Assembly (NCBI RefSeq): GCF_008932115.1
Contig: NZ_CP044543.1
Coordinates: 7,086,096 to 7,150,095 of the forward strand
DNA from: Bradyrhizobium betae
GTDB taxonomy: Bacteria; Pseudomonadota; Alphaproteobacteria; Rhizobiales; Xanthobacteraceae
Length of the DNA stretch: 64,000 bases
Direction: 5' to 3'
Of the stretch, positions 7,765 through 16,855 are shown one piece after another. The position numbers and the translations under genes were made by a program. Numbering within the stretch: the first letter of the stretch is position 1; every line of letters begins with the position of its first letter. A model generated the notes under the pieces. The model did not search any database. It worked only from the letters and a program-made list of their open reading frames with translations, and was not told the origin of the DNA.

Positions 7765-8825
7765 TCTTCACTGAACGTTTCATTTGCAGGCGGTGTCCAC
7801 ACCACCTGATCAACCCGCGACGCGCCGCTCGCCAACATCACCAGCCGGTCGAAGCCGAGCGCGACGCCGCTCGCCTCCGGCATTTCGGCGACCGCGGCCA
7901 GAAAGTCCTCGTCCAGCGGATAGGCCTCGCCGTAGCGTCGCTGCTTCTCCGCCATCGACTCCGTGAAACGCTTGCGCTGCTCCCCGGCGTCGGTGAGCTC
8001 GCCAAAGCCGTTGGCGAGCTCGACGCCGCAGGCATAGACCTCGAACCGCTCGGCGACCCGGGGATCGTCGGCCTTCACGCGCGCCAGTGCCGCTTCTGGA
8101 GATGGGTATTCGAACAGAATGGTCAAACGGCCCTGCCCCAGCTTCGGCTCGACATGCTCAACCAGGACCTTGCTGAAGATGTCCGACCAGGTGTCGTCCC
8201 CGGCCACGCGGACCTTGCCGCCGGCCGCCTCGGCAAGCGCGGCACGGTTACCCTCGCTGCCCGAAATTGTCGACAGCAGGTCGATGCCGGCGAACCGCTC
8301 GAAAGCACCGGCGACCGTCAAAAGCTCCGGCTCGGCGAAGGGGTCGGCGGTCCGGCCGCGGAACGAGAACGCCCGGATGCCGGTCGCCTGGGCTGCACGG
8401 GCGATCACAACGACGGTGTCGGCCATGATGGCGGCATAGGGGGCGCCTGCCCGGTACCACTCCAGCATGGTGAATTCGGGCAGATGCAGGTCACCGCGCT
8501 CGCGGTCCCGGAACACCCGGGCAAACTCGAAAATCCGCTCCTCACCCGCCGCCAGCAGCTTCTTGCAGGCGAATTCCGGGGAGGTCCTCAAATAGCGGCT
8601 GGCCCGGGTGCCGTCGGGCTGCAGAATCTCGGTCCGGGGCGCGTGGAGATGGGTCTCGTTACCGGGGGAGACCTGGAGAACGGAGGTTTCGACCTCGATA
8701 AACCCCTGCTCGGCGAAAAAGCCCCGTAGGGCCCCGGCTATGGCCCCGCGCGCCTGGAGGAACGGCCGCCGGTCCAGATGCCGCGAGCGCGACCAGAACG
8801 GCGAAATCGGCTTGTCCCCAACCAT
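7761..8825 (-). CDS. epmA: Elongation factor P--(R)-beta-lysine ligase EpmA
   Basis: EpmA (GenX/PoxA) is a paralogue of the catalytic core of class II lysyl-tRNA synthetase that charges EF-P instead of tRNA. The 354-residue protein shows the motif 2 region (FEFARVFRDRERGDLHLPEF), a strongly conserved region around TMLEWYRA, and motif 3 (GVALGFDRLVML). No N-terminal OB-fold tRNA-binding domain is present, as expected. I start at ATG 8825; a much longer frame upstream runs back through the efp gene and is not coding. The next gene in the same direction is epmB, overlapping by four bases. No epmC was seen here. Confidence 0.9.
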   Translation of the reverse strand: MVGDKPISPFWSRSRHLDRRPFLQARGAIAGALRGFFAEQGFIEVETSVLQVSPGNETHLHAPRTEILQPDGTRASRYLRTSPEFACKKLLAAGEERIFEFARVFRDRERGDLHLPEFTMLEWYRAGAPYAAIMADTVVVIARAAQATGIRAFSFRGRTADPFAEPELLTVAGAFERFAGIDLLSTISGSEGNRAALAEAAGGKVRVAGDDTWSDIFSKVLVEHVEPKLGQGRLTILFEYPSPEAALARVKADDPRVAERFEVYACGVELANGFGELTDAGEQRKRFTESMAEKQRRYGEAYPLDEDFLAAVAEMPEASGVALGFDRLVMLASGASRVDQVVWTPPANETFSEE

Positions 8826-8987
8826 CAACCGACCGCCCGGCAGGCCAGCAAAATGCTGGCATTCAACGACAAAATGCGTATGTTGCGGCCCGAAACGGGC
8901 GCCGAGGTCTGATTTGAGGCCCCAGGTCCCCCATCGATTTGACCACCTCCTGGCCTGAGCCGGGCCAAGCAAGCAGGAAATATAGCT

Positions 8988-9554
8988 TTGAGAGTCATCG
9001 CCAGTTCTATTCGCAAGGGCAACGTGATCGAGCAAGACGGCAAGCTCTATGTCGTCGTCAGCGCCGAAAACATCCATCCCGGCAAGGGCACGCCGGTCAG
9101 CCAGATCGAAATGCGCCGAATCTCGGACGGGGTAAAGATCTCCGAGCGCTACAAGACCACCGACCAGGTCGAAAAGGCCACGATCGAAGAGCGCAACTTC
9201 ACCTTCCTCTATGAAGATGGTGACGGCTACCACTTCATGAACCCCGAGACCTACGACCAGGTCCAGGTTTCCAAGGACGTGGTTGGCGACGCGGCCGCCT
9301 ATCTTCAGCCCGAGATGACGGTCAAGCTGTCGACCCACGACGTCAACGTGGTCTCGCTCGCGCTGCCGCAGCGCGTGACGCTGGAAGTGGTCGAGACCGA
9401 ACCGGTGACCAAGGGCCAGACGGCCTCGTCCTCCTACAAGCCCGCGGTGCTCTCCAACGGCGTGCGAACCACCGTGCCGCCGCACATCGCCGTCGGCACT
9501 CGCATCGTGGTGATGACCGAAGACGGCTCCTACTCCGAGCGCGCCAAGGACTAA
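8988..9554 (+). CDS. efp: Elongation factor P
   Basis: EF-P enters the ribosome E site and relieves stalling at consecutive prolines. The 188-residue protein has the KOW-like N-domain with the modification loop HPGKGTP. Lys33 is the predicted site of beta-lysylation, equivalent to Lys34 of E. coli EF-P. OB-fold domains II and III follow, ending in the typical [13 protein letters not shown] block. The start codon appears to be TTG at 8988, preceded by AGGA. It gives the canonical N-terminus [12 protein letters not shown]. It is transcribed away from epmA and epmB, so modifier and target share a 160-bp promoter region. Confidence 0.95.
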   Translation: MRVIASSIRKGNVIEQDGKLYVVVSAENIHPGKGTPVSQIEMRRISDGVKISERYKTTDQVEKATIEERNFTFLYEDGDGYHFMNPETYDQVQVSKDVVGDAAAYLQPEMTVKLSTHDVNVVSLALPQRVTLEVVETEPVTKGQTASSSYKPAVLSNGVRTTVPPHIAVGTRIVVMTEDGSYSERAKD

Positions 9555-9593
9555 GCGGGAGATCAGGAACAGGTGCCGCCAGGGGGCGAGACA

Positions 9594-11195
9594 GTGGTTG
9601 GGAAGAGTTTCCGCTTCGTCTCGCTGCTTCTGGCGTCGCTGTCGCTCCTCACCGCCACTCCGCTCGCCGCGGACGAAATCCGCAGCCCCTCACTCACGGC
9701 CCTGCGCGTCGACTGGCGCGCAGCACTCGACCAGCTCCGCAGCGAGATCAACAGCCGCCCCCAGATCGCGGGCGACTTCATCTTCGTGCCCCGCCGTTCG
9801 GTGCCGCGTTACGATCCGCGCGCGATGCCGGCGCTGGTGCAGCTCAACGCGGTCTCCTCGCAATTCTTCGCCGGCATCGCCCGCAGCTCCGTTCCCGTGC
9901 TGCTGCCGTTCGACGCCCCAGCCTATCTCGAGGCGCAGCGTAGCGGCGCGCCGGCGACGCTGGCGCTGTCGCGTTATCAGGCCGATTTCAATTCCGTTGA
10001 CATGTTCGACGCCGGTCCCGCCGGCTACAGCGCGAGCTTCTCGTTCGAGCCCGGTGCGGGTGACGGCATGCCGAGCCGAATCTTCGCAAGGCCGGTCGAG
10101 GTGCAGATCTCCGGCTCGGCCCTGATCTATGACATCGCCGATCCCGCCGGCGGCAAGGGCGAGCCGGTCAAGCCGCTCGCGGCAACCTTTCCGGACCTGC
10201 GCAGGTTCATTAGGGAAGGTTATGTCCGCTACGCCTTCACGCGCTTTGGCGTCGCCTATGTGGTGTCGGTCCAGTGCCTCGACAGCGTCGCCAAGCCGCG
10301 ACGGCTCGCCTGCAAGGAGGCCTATCCGGTTGCCGAGCGCTTCCTGAAAGCGCTGCGGATCGCGGGCGGCCAGCGCATGCGGCCGCTGACGGACGTTGCT
10401 TCCGACGTCATCGATCGTCCCGCGGCGCGTTCGGCCGACTTCAGCTACCGGCCGAGCGGCGACATCATCCCGAACACCGGCTATCGCAACAAGGCCGGCC
10501 ATCCCGACGTGATGGCCTATGCCCAGATCCGATTTCCACTCGACAAGGCACCTGCGTTCGTCCGCTCGCAATCCTACGGCAAGCGCGACAAAAGCGAAGG
10601 TCCGACCGCCTATCCCTGGCGCGATAATTTCTGCGAGTCCCGCAGCTTCGAGGTCTGGCAATGCGGAGGCGGTTATGGGCACCAGGGCGAGGATATCCGT
10701 GCCGCGGATTGCCCACCGCCCGGCGAGGGCCGCGAGCCCTGCGATCCCAAGCAGCGCGCCGTCGTTGCCGTGCGCGACGCCATCGTGATCCGTGGCGCCA
10801 AGGACCAGGCGGCGACGCTCGCTATCAACAGCCGGACCGAGCACATCCGCTTCCGCTACATGCACATGAACCCGCAGGCGATGAACACGGACGGCGTGCT
10901 CAACGGACGCTTCGTCGTCGAGGGCGAGAAGATCGGCGTGGTCTCGAACTATCTCGACCATCCGGCCGGCACGTCGATGCATCTGCATTTCGACGTGCAG
11001 GTGTTCACCCGCGACGGATGGATCTGGGTCAGCCCCTACGTCACCCTGGTCTCGGCCTATGAACGCCTGATCCGCGCCCGCGGCCGCGAGGTCGGCCCGG
11101 AGATCGCGGTCACGACGGAGCCGGTGGCCCATGCGCTGCCGGAGGACGTGATCAAGCCGGACCTGCGCGAAGGATCGAGCGGCGAGGAAAATTGA
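9594..11195 (+). CDS. Exported M23-family (LytM-type) metallopeptidase
   Basis: The protein starts with a signal peptide (LLLASLSLLTATPLAADE) and is probably periplasmic. The C-terminal third has the M23 zinc site: HQGED (HxxxD, from residue 363) and HLHFD (HxH, from residue 463). M23 enzymes cut peptidoglycan cross-bridges, or regulate amidases when degenerate; here the metal-binding residues look intact. The N-terminal 330 residues match no domain I can name. I prefer GTG 9594, which follows a purine-rich GGGGGCGAG, over GTG 9573. The next gene is not obviously related. Confidence 0.75.
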   Translation: MVGKSFRFVSLLLASLSLLTATPLAADEIRSPSLTALRVDWRAALDQLRSEINSRPQIAGDFIFVPRRSVPRYDPRAMPALVQLNAVSSQFFAGIARSSVPVLLPFDAPAYLEAQRSGAPATLALSRYQADFNSVDMFDAGPAGYSASFSFEPGAGDGMPSRIFARPVEVQISGSALIYDIADPAGGKGEPVKPLAATFPDLRRFIREGYVRYAFTRFGVAYVVSVQCLDSVAKPRRLACKEAYPVAERFLKALRIAGGQRMRPLTDVASDVIDRPAARSADFSYRPSGDIIPNTGYRNKAGHPDVMAYAQIRFPLDKAPAFVRSQSYGKRDKSEGPTAYPWRDNFCESRSFEVWQCGGGYGHQGEDIRAADCPPPGEGREPCDPKQRAVVAVRDAIVIRGAKDQAATLAINSRTEHIRFRYMHMNPQAMNTDGVLNGRFVVEGEKIGVVSNYLDHPAGTSMHLHFDVQVFTRDGWIWVSPYVTLVSAYERLIRARGREVGPEIAVTTEPVAHALPEDVIKPDLREGSSGEEN

Positions 11196-11277
11196 CGACT
11201 TGCTCGTTCCGGTGTCGAGCCGCGCAAGAGCGCGCTGTCGCGCGAAGCTTCGGCTGGAACCAGGAAGGATGGGGTTG

Positions 11278-12240
11278 ATGAGTGTCGGACTGATCGGTCT
11301 GCTCGACGACATCGCAGCGATTGCGAAGGTGGCAGCAGCCTCACTCGACGATGTGGCGAGCCAGGCTGCCAAAGCAGGCACAAAGGCGGCAGGAGTGGTC
11401 ATCGATGACGCAGCCGTCACACCAAACTACGTCATCGGTTTTGCTGCCAAACGCGAATTGCCGATCGTCGGCAAGATCGCGGTCGGCTCGCTCCGCAACA
11501 AGTTGCTGATCCTGCTTCCCGTTGCTCTGCTGCTTGGTTATTTCCTTCCCGCCGCTGTCACGCCGCTGCTCATGCTGGGCGGAGCCTTTCTCTGCTACGA
11601 GGGTGCCGAGAAGGTGCTCGAAGCCGCAATCCCACATCATGCGCGCGAGGACCAATCTCAGGTCCAGCCGATTGCGCTGAATGCCCGGTCGGTCGAGGAC
11701 GAGAAGGTCGCGAGTGCCATCAAGACGGATTTCATCCTGTCGGCTGAGATCATGGCGATCACGCTGGCAGCCCTCCCGGCGGGCAGCATCTGGACACAGG
11801 CGCTGGTGCTGGCGCTGGTCGGCTTCGGCATCACTGTCGGGGTCTACGGCGTTGTCGCCCTGATCGTGAAGGCAGACGATGTGGGCCTGGCCCTCGCACG
11901 CTATGACGGTGCCACCGTCATTGGCAGCGCGATCCGCCTGATGGGACGCGCGCTCGTTCGCGGAATGCCCAGCTTCCTGACGGTCCTGAGCACGATCGGC
12001 ACCGCCGCCATGATCTGGGTGGGCGGGGGTATCATCCTGCACGGTTTCGAAAAATACGGCCCGCCTCTGGTTGGCCGCACCGTCCATGCCGCAACCGAGG
12101 CGGCCGCGCACATCCTTCCGTCAGTTGCCGGCATGATCGAATGGACGGTCGAGGCGCTTATCTCAGGCGTGCTCGGATTGCTTATCGGGGCACTTGCGAT
12201 TCCAGCGGTCGAATACGGCCTCTCCCCTGCATGGAAATGA
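11278..12240 (+). CDS. DUF808-family membrane protein
   Basis: A 320-residue multi-pass membrane protein. The N-terminus (GLIGLLDDIAAIAKVAAASLDDVASQAAKAGTKAAGVVIDDAAVTP) is characteristic of the DUF808/YedI family. About six hydrophobic helices follow. The start at ATG 11278 is nine bases after an AGGAAGG ribosome site, whereas the ATG at 11269 abuts that site directly. The family's function is unknown. Confidence 0.8.
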   Translation: MSVGLIGLLDDIAAIAKVAAASLDDVASQAAKAGTKAAGVVIDDAAVTPNYVIGFAAKRELPIVGKIAVGSLRNKLLILLPVALLLGYFLPAAVTPLLMLGGAFLCYEGAEKVLEAAIPHHAREDQSQVQPIALNARSVEDEKVASAIKTDFILSAEIMAITLAALPAGSIWTQALVLALVGFGITVGVYGVVALIVKADDVGLALARYDGATVIGSAIRLMGRALVRGMPSFLTVLSTIGTAAMIWVGGGIILHGFEKYGPPLVGRTVHAATEAAAHILPSVAGMIEWTVEALISGVLGLLIGALAIPAVEYGLSPAWK

Positions 12241-12309
12241 TTGAGGCGATCAGTTGGCCTAGAGGGCCGCTGAGTCTGCTGGACGCAGATTCAGGACGAC
12301 GAAAGCGAG

Positions 12310-12816
12310 CTACTCCAGCAACGTCGTCAGCTGTGCGCCTTCGTCCGCCACGAACACCGCGATCAATTCCGCGGGCTCTGTGGCGCTGGCGTTGGCCGAG
12401 ACCATGTGCGTCGATCCCGGCGGTTCGAAGAAGGACTGGCCGACGCCGAACGTCTCGACCGGACCACCGCCGAGCTGGGAGCGGATCTCGCCCTTGGTGA
12501 TGTAGGCGGTTACCGAGCCCGCGTGGCGGTGCGGCCGCGAAAATCCCCCGGGTCCATAGACCACGCGTACGATGGTGACGCGCTTGCCCGGCACGTTGGG
12601 CAGCGCGTAGGAGCCGATCGGTTCGACTTTGTCGAGCGGCGAGCTCTCCGCCGCCGCCGCCGCACACAGCGGCGCCACTACGCCGGAGACCGTGTCCATC
12701 GCCACCGGGAGCGCCTTGCCGATCGCCAGCGCACAGGCGAGCCCTCCGAAGACGGACAGCGCCAGCGAGCGCGACGGCACCGGGCGATGCATAGTAGCCA
12801 AACTCATTGCGATCAT
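12310..12816 (-). CDS. Exported or membrane-anchored cupin-domain protein
   Basis: After an N-terminal hydrophobic segment (about residues 15-45, signal or anchor), the protein contains one cupin barrel. The metal-binding motif is visible as GGFSRPHRHAGSVTAYITKGE (two His and a Glu) with a second His in PPGSTHMVSA. Cupins of this type bind a metal and either catalyse small-molecule reactions or sense ligands; the substrate is unknown. It lies 21 bp downstream of the AhpD-like gene on the same strand, so the two are probably cotranscribed and controlled by the divergent MarR regulator. Confidence 0.75.
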   Translation of the reverse strand: MIAMSLATMHRPVPSRSLALSVFGGLACALAIGKALPVAMDTVSGVVAPLCAAAAAESSPLDKVEPIGSYALPNVPGKRVTIVRVVYGPGGFSRPHRHAGSVTAYITKGEIRSQLGGGPVETFGVGQSFFEPPGSTHMVSANASATEPAELIAVFVADEGAQLTTLLE

Positions 12817-12837
12817 GACAACCTCCCCTCGTTGCGA

Positions 12838-13317
12838 TCAGGACGCCGCGGCATTCGCCGTCACCGGCCGCTTCGCCGGCGTCCAGCGATACGCCGCGCC
12901 AAAGCGGTTCCAGACGTTGATCGAGGCCACCGCCGAAGTCAGGTACATCAGCTCGGTCTCGGAGAATTCGCGGCTGGCCTCCATGTAGACCTCCTCGCTG
13001 ACGCCGTCGGGCAGAAAGGTCAGCGCCTCGGCCCAGGCCAGCGCGGCACGTTCGCGCGCAGAAAAGATCGGAGCCTCGCGCCAAACCGCGACCAGATTGA
13101 GCTTGTCCACGGGCACGCCGATACGCTCCGAGAAGAGGATGTGATGCTGAACGCAGAAGGCGCAGCCGTTGATCTGCGAGGCGCGCAGCTTGACTAGCTC
13201 GAGGATCTGTTTGTCGAGACCCGCCTTGGCCGCCACCTGGCCCAGCGCCAGCACCAGCTCATACGCATCGGGCGCGATCCGCTTGAAATCCTCGTATTCG
13301 CTGCGCGCGTGTGCCAT
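12838..13317 (-). CDS. Carboxymuconolactone decarboxylase/AhpD-family protein
   Basis: The 159-residue protein carries the AhpD-type redox motif CxxC followed by His (CAFCVQHH), the hallmark of alkylhydroperoxidase-like members of the CMD family. Such proteins reduce peroxides through the cysteine pair or act on lactones. The conserved block ILELVKLRASQINGC precedes it. It starts at ATG 13317, 54 bp from the MarR regulator on the other strand, with a perfect palindrome between them. This suggests an inducible stress or detoxification pair with the cupin gene. Confidence 0.82.
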   Translation of the reverse strand: MAHARSEYEDFKRIAPDAYELVLALGQVAAKAGLDKQILELVKLRASQINGCAFCVQHHILFSERIGVPVDKLNLVAVWREAPIFSARERAALAWAEALTFLPDGVSEEVYMEASREFSETELMYLTSAVASINVWNRFGAAYRWTPAKRPVTANAAAS

Positions 13318-13337
13318 TGCCGTTCACCCCATGTTAT

Positions 13338-13353
13338 TGTAAGACTGCTTACA
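13338..13353. promoter_or_regulatory. MarR-type operator palindrome
   Basis: TGTAAG-ACTG-CTTACA is a perfect inverted repeat in the 54-bp gap between the AhpD-like gene and the marR-type gene. A further CTTATAAG palindrome and another CTTACA lie just before the regulator's ATG. The position fits autoregulation plus repression of the cupin/AhpD pair. Confidence 0.6.
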
Positions 13354-13371
13354 TCTTATAAGAGCACTTAC

Positions 13372-13893
13372 ATGTTGCGCAAGACGCCTGACATCACGAG
13401 GTCGAAATCCCGAAGCAAAGCCGCCGGGCCTGCCGCCGTGCGCGTCCCTGCCCCGGGCGAAGGCAAGCGCGGCGAAGAAGGCTATCTCGGCTATCTCCTG
13501 CGCCAGGCCCATGCCGCGGTCCGCCTGACGATGGAACGCACGCTCGCCGATCTCGGCGTGACCTCGCCGCAATTCGCAGTGCTGACGATGCTGAATGCCT
13601 ATCCGGGACTCTCCGGCGCCGACGTCGCCCGCCTCACCTTCCTGACGCCGCAGACGGTCGGCGTCATCATCCGCAACCTCGAACGCGACGGCGCCATTGA
13701 GATGACGCCCCACCCCGTCCACGGCCGCATCCAGCAATGGACGTTGACGCCGCGCGGCACCACCTTGCTGAAGGCTTGCCGGGAACGCGTGATCGCGCTG
13801 GAGAAGCGCCTTGCCGGAAATCTGGAGCCCAAGGCGGAAACCGCGATCCGGAGGTGGCTGGCCGGCGTCGCGGCTGATTTGCAGGAAGACTAG
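13372..13893 (+). CDS. MarR-family transcriptional regulator
   Basis: A 173-residue winged-helix regulator. The helix-turn-helix region is around LSGADVARLTFLTPQTVGVIIRNLERDGAIE, followed by the wing (HPVHGRIQQWTLTPRG). The N-terminal 35 residues are basic and disordered-looking. Start ATG 13372 is preceded directly by operator-like palindromes. MarR proteins usually repress the divergent gene until a phenolic ligand or oxidant is bound, so the AhpD-like and cupin genes are the likely targets. Confidence 0.85.
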   Translation: MLRKTPDITRSKSRSKAAGPAAVRVPAPGEGKRGEEGYLGYLLRQAHAAVRLTMERTLADLGVTSPQFAVLTMLNAYPGLSGADVARLTFLTPQTVGVIIRNLERDGAIEMTPHPVHGRIQQWTLTPRGTTLLKACRERVIALEKRLAGNLEPKAETAIRRWLAGVAADLQED

Positions 13894-14015
13894 GCAAAGC
13901 CTAGTCGCCGCCCCCGTCGCCGCATCCCCCGTGACTGGCATCGGCATCCGAGAAGTCGCTCACTGCGCCGTCGCCGCCTAGACGGAAGCGAACCGACCGC
14001 AAAGCAAGAGGCGAC

Positions 14016-14267
14016 CTAGCCGCCCTTCAACGCATTCTTAACTTCGCCGTCCGGCCAGCTCTCGCCCGCTGCGATCACGCGCACGCGGCTCTGATCTGCA
14101 CCGTTCACCAGCACATGCGAACCCACCCGGTCGCTACTCGGCTCCAGGTGCAGATCGGTTTCGGGCTTCCAGCTCAGCGTCGTGGCGAGATCGCCAGCAA
14201 AAATCTGCCATTTCGATCCGTCGTCGAGCTCGACGATGTGGCTCTCCGCATGCGCGCGTATCTTCAT
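14016..14267 (-). CDS. Small hypothetical protein (83 aa)
   Basis: A compact 83-residue protein rich in beta-strand-forming patterns (SHIVELDDGSKWQIFAGDLATTLSW). No signal peptide, membrane segment or known motif is visible. It sits upstream in a gap of short genes, and composition is normal for the region. Function is unknown. Confidence 0.5.
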   Translation of the reverse strand: MKIRAHAESHIVELDDGSKWQIFAGDLATTLSWKPETDLHLEPSSDRVGSHVLVNGADQSRVRVIAAGESWPDGEVKNALKGG

Positions 14268-14324
14268 TCCACCCCGAATTCTCGACGAAAGCGAGCCCCG
14301 ACGATCGGCCAGGGCCCAGCTCCA

Positions 14325-14585
14325 TCAGTCGTTGTCGTGATGAATTACGGTCTTGCTGCGGTTGCCGTATTCGTCTTCCTTCTTGATCACGGTAGTGCGG
14401 CTCGAAGGCTCGCGCTCCCTGATGACCGTGGTGCGATCACGATCGCGGTCGCGCTCACGATACTCGTGGGACTGTCCGACCGTCACGCCGGCGCCAACCG
14501 GGCCGACATGAACGCCGACTTCATCCGCCAATGCAGGGGCCGCGATGGCGGTGACCATGGCGGCGGCAAACAGATACTTCCTCAT
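14325..14585 (-). CDS. Small exported protein with charged low-complexity region (86 aa)
   Basis: The signal peptide (MRKYLFAAAMVTAIAAPALADE) predicts export with cleavage after ALA. The mature part starts with a Gly/Val repeat (VGVHVGPVGAGVTVG), followed by an Arg/Asp/Glu-rich stretch (HEYRERDRDRDRTTVIRERE). This pattern recurs in small periplasmic proteins of Bradyrhizobium; no function is known to me. An AGGAGG-like ribosome site precedes the ATG. Confidence 0.65.
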   Translation of the reverse strand: MRKYLFAAAMVTAIAAPALADEVGVHVGPVGAGVTVGQSHEYRERDRDRDRTTVIREREPSSRTTVIKKEDEYGNRSKTVIHHDND

Positions 14586-14712
14586 TTTGTCCTCCTCGTT
14601 ATCGTGGGGAGGGAATGCAGCAGTGCGACACTTTGTTCCGGAGGATGATGGTCTCTTACCGGTGTTCCAGGAACCGGCTCACAGGGGCCACGTTTCCGGC
14701 TAGAATGGCCAC

Positions 14713-15942
14713 ATGAAGCAAGCTGATTCCTCGGTCCGATCCACCCGCCGCGCCCTGCTCCAATCGGCGCTTGGCATGGCCGCTTCGGTCGCGTTACCCG
14801 CGCACGTCCTCGCGGCGCCTCCGGGCTTCGACGAATGGCGTGAGAGTTTTCGCGCACGCGCGATGGCCAAGGGCATTTCGGCGGCGACCTGGCAGCGCGC
14901 GATGGCGCGGGTCGAGCCGGACATGAGCGTGTTCAAGCAGATGCGCAACCAGCCCGAATTCCACGAGCAAGTCTGGCAATACATCAACCGCCGCGTCTCG
15001 GACTGGCGCATCATCAACGGCAAGATCGCGCTCAAGAACAACGAAGCCTTGCTCGCGCGCATCGAGCGCGATTTCGGCGTCGAGCGCGGCACGCTGCTGG
15101 CGCTGTGGGGCGTCGAGTCGGCCTATGGCGATCCGCTGGTGCAGCAGAACCACATGACGCCGGTGTTTCCCTCGCTCGCCGCGCTCGCCTGGAACGAGCC
15201 GCGCCGCAAGGCTTATTGGGAGACCGAACTGATCAATGCGCTGCGCATCGTCGACAAGGGCTGGAGCACGCCACAGGAAATGCAGGGGTCATGGGCCGGT
15301 GCGATGGGGCATTCGCAATGGATGCCGGAGGTCTGGCTCAATGTCGGCATCGACTATGACGGCGACGGCAAGGTCTCGCCGTTCGGCAAGCCCGACGATG
15401 CATTGGGCTCTACCGCCAAATACCTCGTCAATCGCGGCAAATGGCGCCGCGGCGAGCATTGGGGCCACGAGGTGCGCGCGTCCGGCGAGGCGGGCGGCAG
15501 CCGCACCTATGCGGCATGGCAGGCGGCCGGCGTCAGCCGCGCCGACGGCCAGCCGTTCCCGCAGCCAAACGCATCCGCGCGGCTGTGGACGCCGGTTGCG
15601 GGCGGGCCGTCCTTCCTGCTCGGACCGAACTTCAACGCGGTGAAGAGCTACAATCCCTCGATGAATTACGCGCTGGCGATCTGCCATCTCGGCGACCGCT
15701 GCCTCGGCGGGCCGCCCTTCATCCAACCCTTCCCCGGCTCCGAACGCGCGCTGACGCTCGCCGAGGTGCAGGAGATGCAGACGCGGCTGACCAAGGCCGG
15801 CTTCGACACCGGCGGCACCGACGGCCGCGTCGGCAACGACACCATGAAGGCGATCAAGGATTTTCAGCAGCGCGCGGGGATTGCGCCCGCCGATGGATAT
15901 GGCGGGCTGAAGGTGCTGGCGAAGTTGCGGCAGGGGTCGTAA
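14713..15942 (+). CDS. Lytic murein transglycosylase (MltB type) with peptidoglycan-binding domain
   Basis: Lytic transglycosylases cleave glycan strands to 1,6-anhydro-muropeptides. The catalytic Glu lies in the motif ALWGVESAYG near residue 136. Downstream blocks (QGSWAGAMGHSQWMPE, DYDGDGK, SLGSTAKYL-like) match the MltB/SltB family. The C-terminal 65 residues (LTLAEVQEMQTRL...FQQRAG) form a PG_binding_1 domain. The N-terminus has a twin-arginine-like signal (STRRALLQSALG), suggesting Tat export. The length of 409 residues is normal for the family. Confidence 0.9.
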   Translation: MKQADSSVRSTRRALLQSALGMAASVALPAHVLAAPPGFDEWRESFRARAMAKGISAATWQRAMARVEPDMSVFKQMRNQPEFHEQVWQYINRRVSDWRIINGKIALKNNEALLARIERDFGVERGTLLALWGVESAYGDPLVQQNHMTPVFPSLAALAWNEPRRKAYWETELINALRIVDKGWSTPQEMQGSWAGAMGHSQWMPEVWLNVGIDYDGDGKVSPFGKPDDALGSTAKYLVNRGKWRRGEHWGHEVRASGEAGGSRTYAAWQAAGVSRADGQPFPQPNASARLWTPVAGGPSFLLGPNFNAVKSYNPSMNYALAICHLGDRCLGGPPFIQPFPGSERALTLAEVQEMQTRLTKAGFDTGGTDGRVGNDTMKAIKDFQQRAGIAPADGYGGLKVLAKLRQGS

Positions 15943-15949
15943 AGCGGCC

Positions 15950-16747
15950 TCAGTGTCTGTACTGCGGCTCTTCGGCGTCGAGCTGGCGCCGGACGGCCGC
16001 AAGATGCAGCCGCGCGGATTCGGAATCGCCTTCGCGCATCTGCTTGTAGGTCTCGGCGGCAATCGCGGGATCGACCGGCAGAACCTTGCGTCCCGTCGAC
16101 ATCGCCAGCACCTGCACCTCGGCTGCGCGTTCGAGATAGTAGAGATCGTCCCAGGCCTCCGCGATGGTCGGGCCCAGCACCATCACGCCGTGATGTTTCA
16201 TGAAGACGATGTCGGCGTCGCCGACGGCGGAGGCGATGCGCGCGCCCTCGCGGTTGTCGAGCGCGAGGCCGTTGTAATCGCGGTCGACCGCCGTGCGGCC
16301 GTAAAACTTCAACGCAGTCTGGCCTGCCCAGATCAGCGGATCGCCCTCCGTCATCGACAGCGCGGTCGCGTAGGGCATGTGGGTGTGGAAGGCGACCTTG
16401 GCGCGCGGCAGGCGTTTGTGCATCTCGGCGTGGATGTAGAAGGCGGTCGCCTCGGGCACGCCCTCGCCGTCGAGCACATTGCCGTGGAAGTCGCAGATCA
16501 GCAGCTTTGACGCGGTCAGCTCGCGGAAGGCATAGCCATAGGGATTGACGAGAAAGAGGTCGTCATGGCCCGGCACGACGGCCGAGAAGTGATTGCAGAT
16601 GCCCTCCTCAAAACCGTTGCGCGCGGCCATACGGAAGCAGGCCGCGAGGTCCTCGCGCGCGGTGCGGATCGCGTCGGTGGCAAGGTCCGGCCGGTTCGAG
16701 CGGACGGGCTCAGGCGCGGAAGACGTCGAGTGAAGGCTGTGCGCCAT
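15950..16747 (-). CDS. Class II aldolase/adducin-family protein
   Basis: The family includes fuculose-1-phosphate aldolase and related lyases that use a metal bound by three histidines. Visible ligands are HTHMP (about residues 117-121) and the HHG block (FMKHHGVMVLG, about 178). An acidic residue lies in the N-terminal NHFSAVVPG region. The start at ATG 16747 follows AAGGTG. The next gene upstream on the strand is an SDR dehydrogenase about 110 bp away, so they may cooperate in sugar-acid metabolism. The substrate is not determinable. Confidence 0.82.
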   Translation of the reverse strand: MAHSLHSTSSAPEPVRSNRPDLATDAIRTAREDLAACFRMAARNGFEEGICNHFSAVVPGHDDLFLVNPYGYAFRELTASKLLICDFHGNVLDGEGVPEATAFYIHAEMHKRLPRAKVAFHTHMPYATALSMTEGDPLIWAGQTALKFYGRTAVDRDYNGLALDNREGARIASAVGDADIVFMKHHGVMVLGPTIAEAWDDLYYLERAAEVQVLAMSTGRKVLPVDPAIAAETYKQMREGDSESARLHLAAVRRQLDAEEPQYRH

Positions 16748-16855
16748 GGCGAAGGACACCTTTGTCGGTCGGGAGCTGTCCGCCTTGTACAGGGCCGACG
16801 CTTGCGCGTCAGCCCCTGCGGGCGCCACCCTGCCCTTCGCAGCCCGCGCGGCGGC

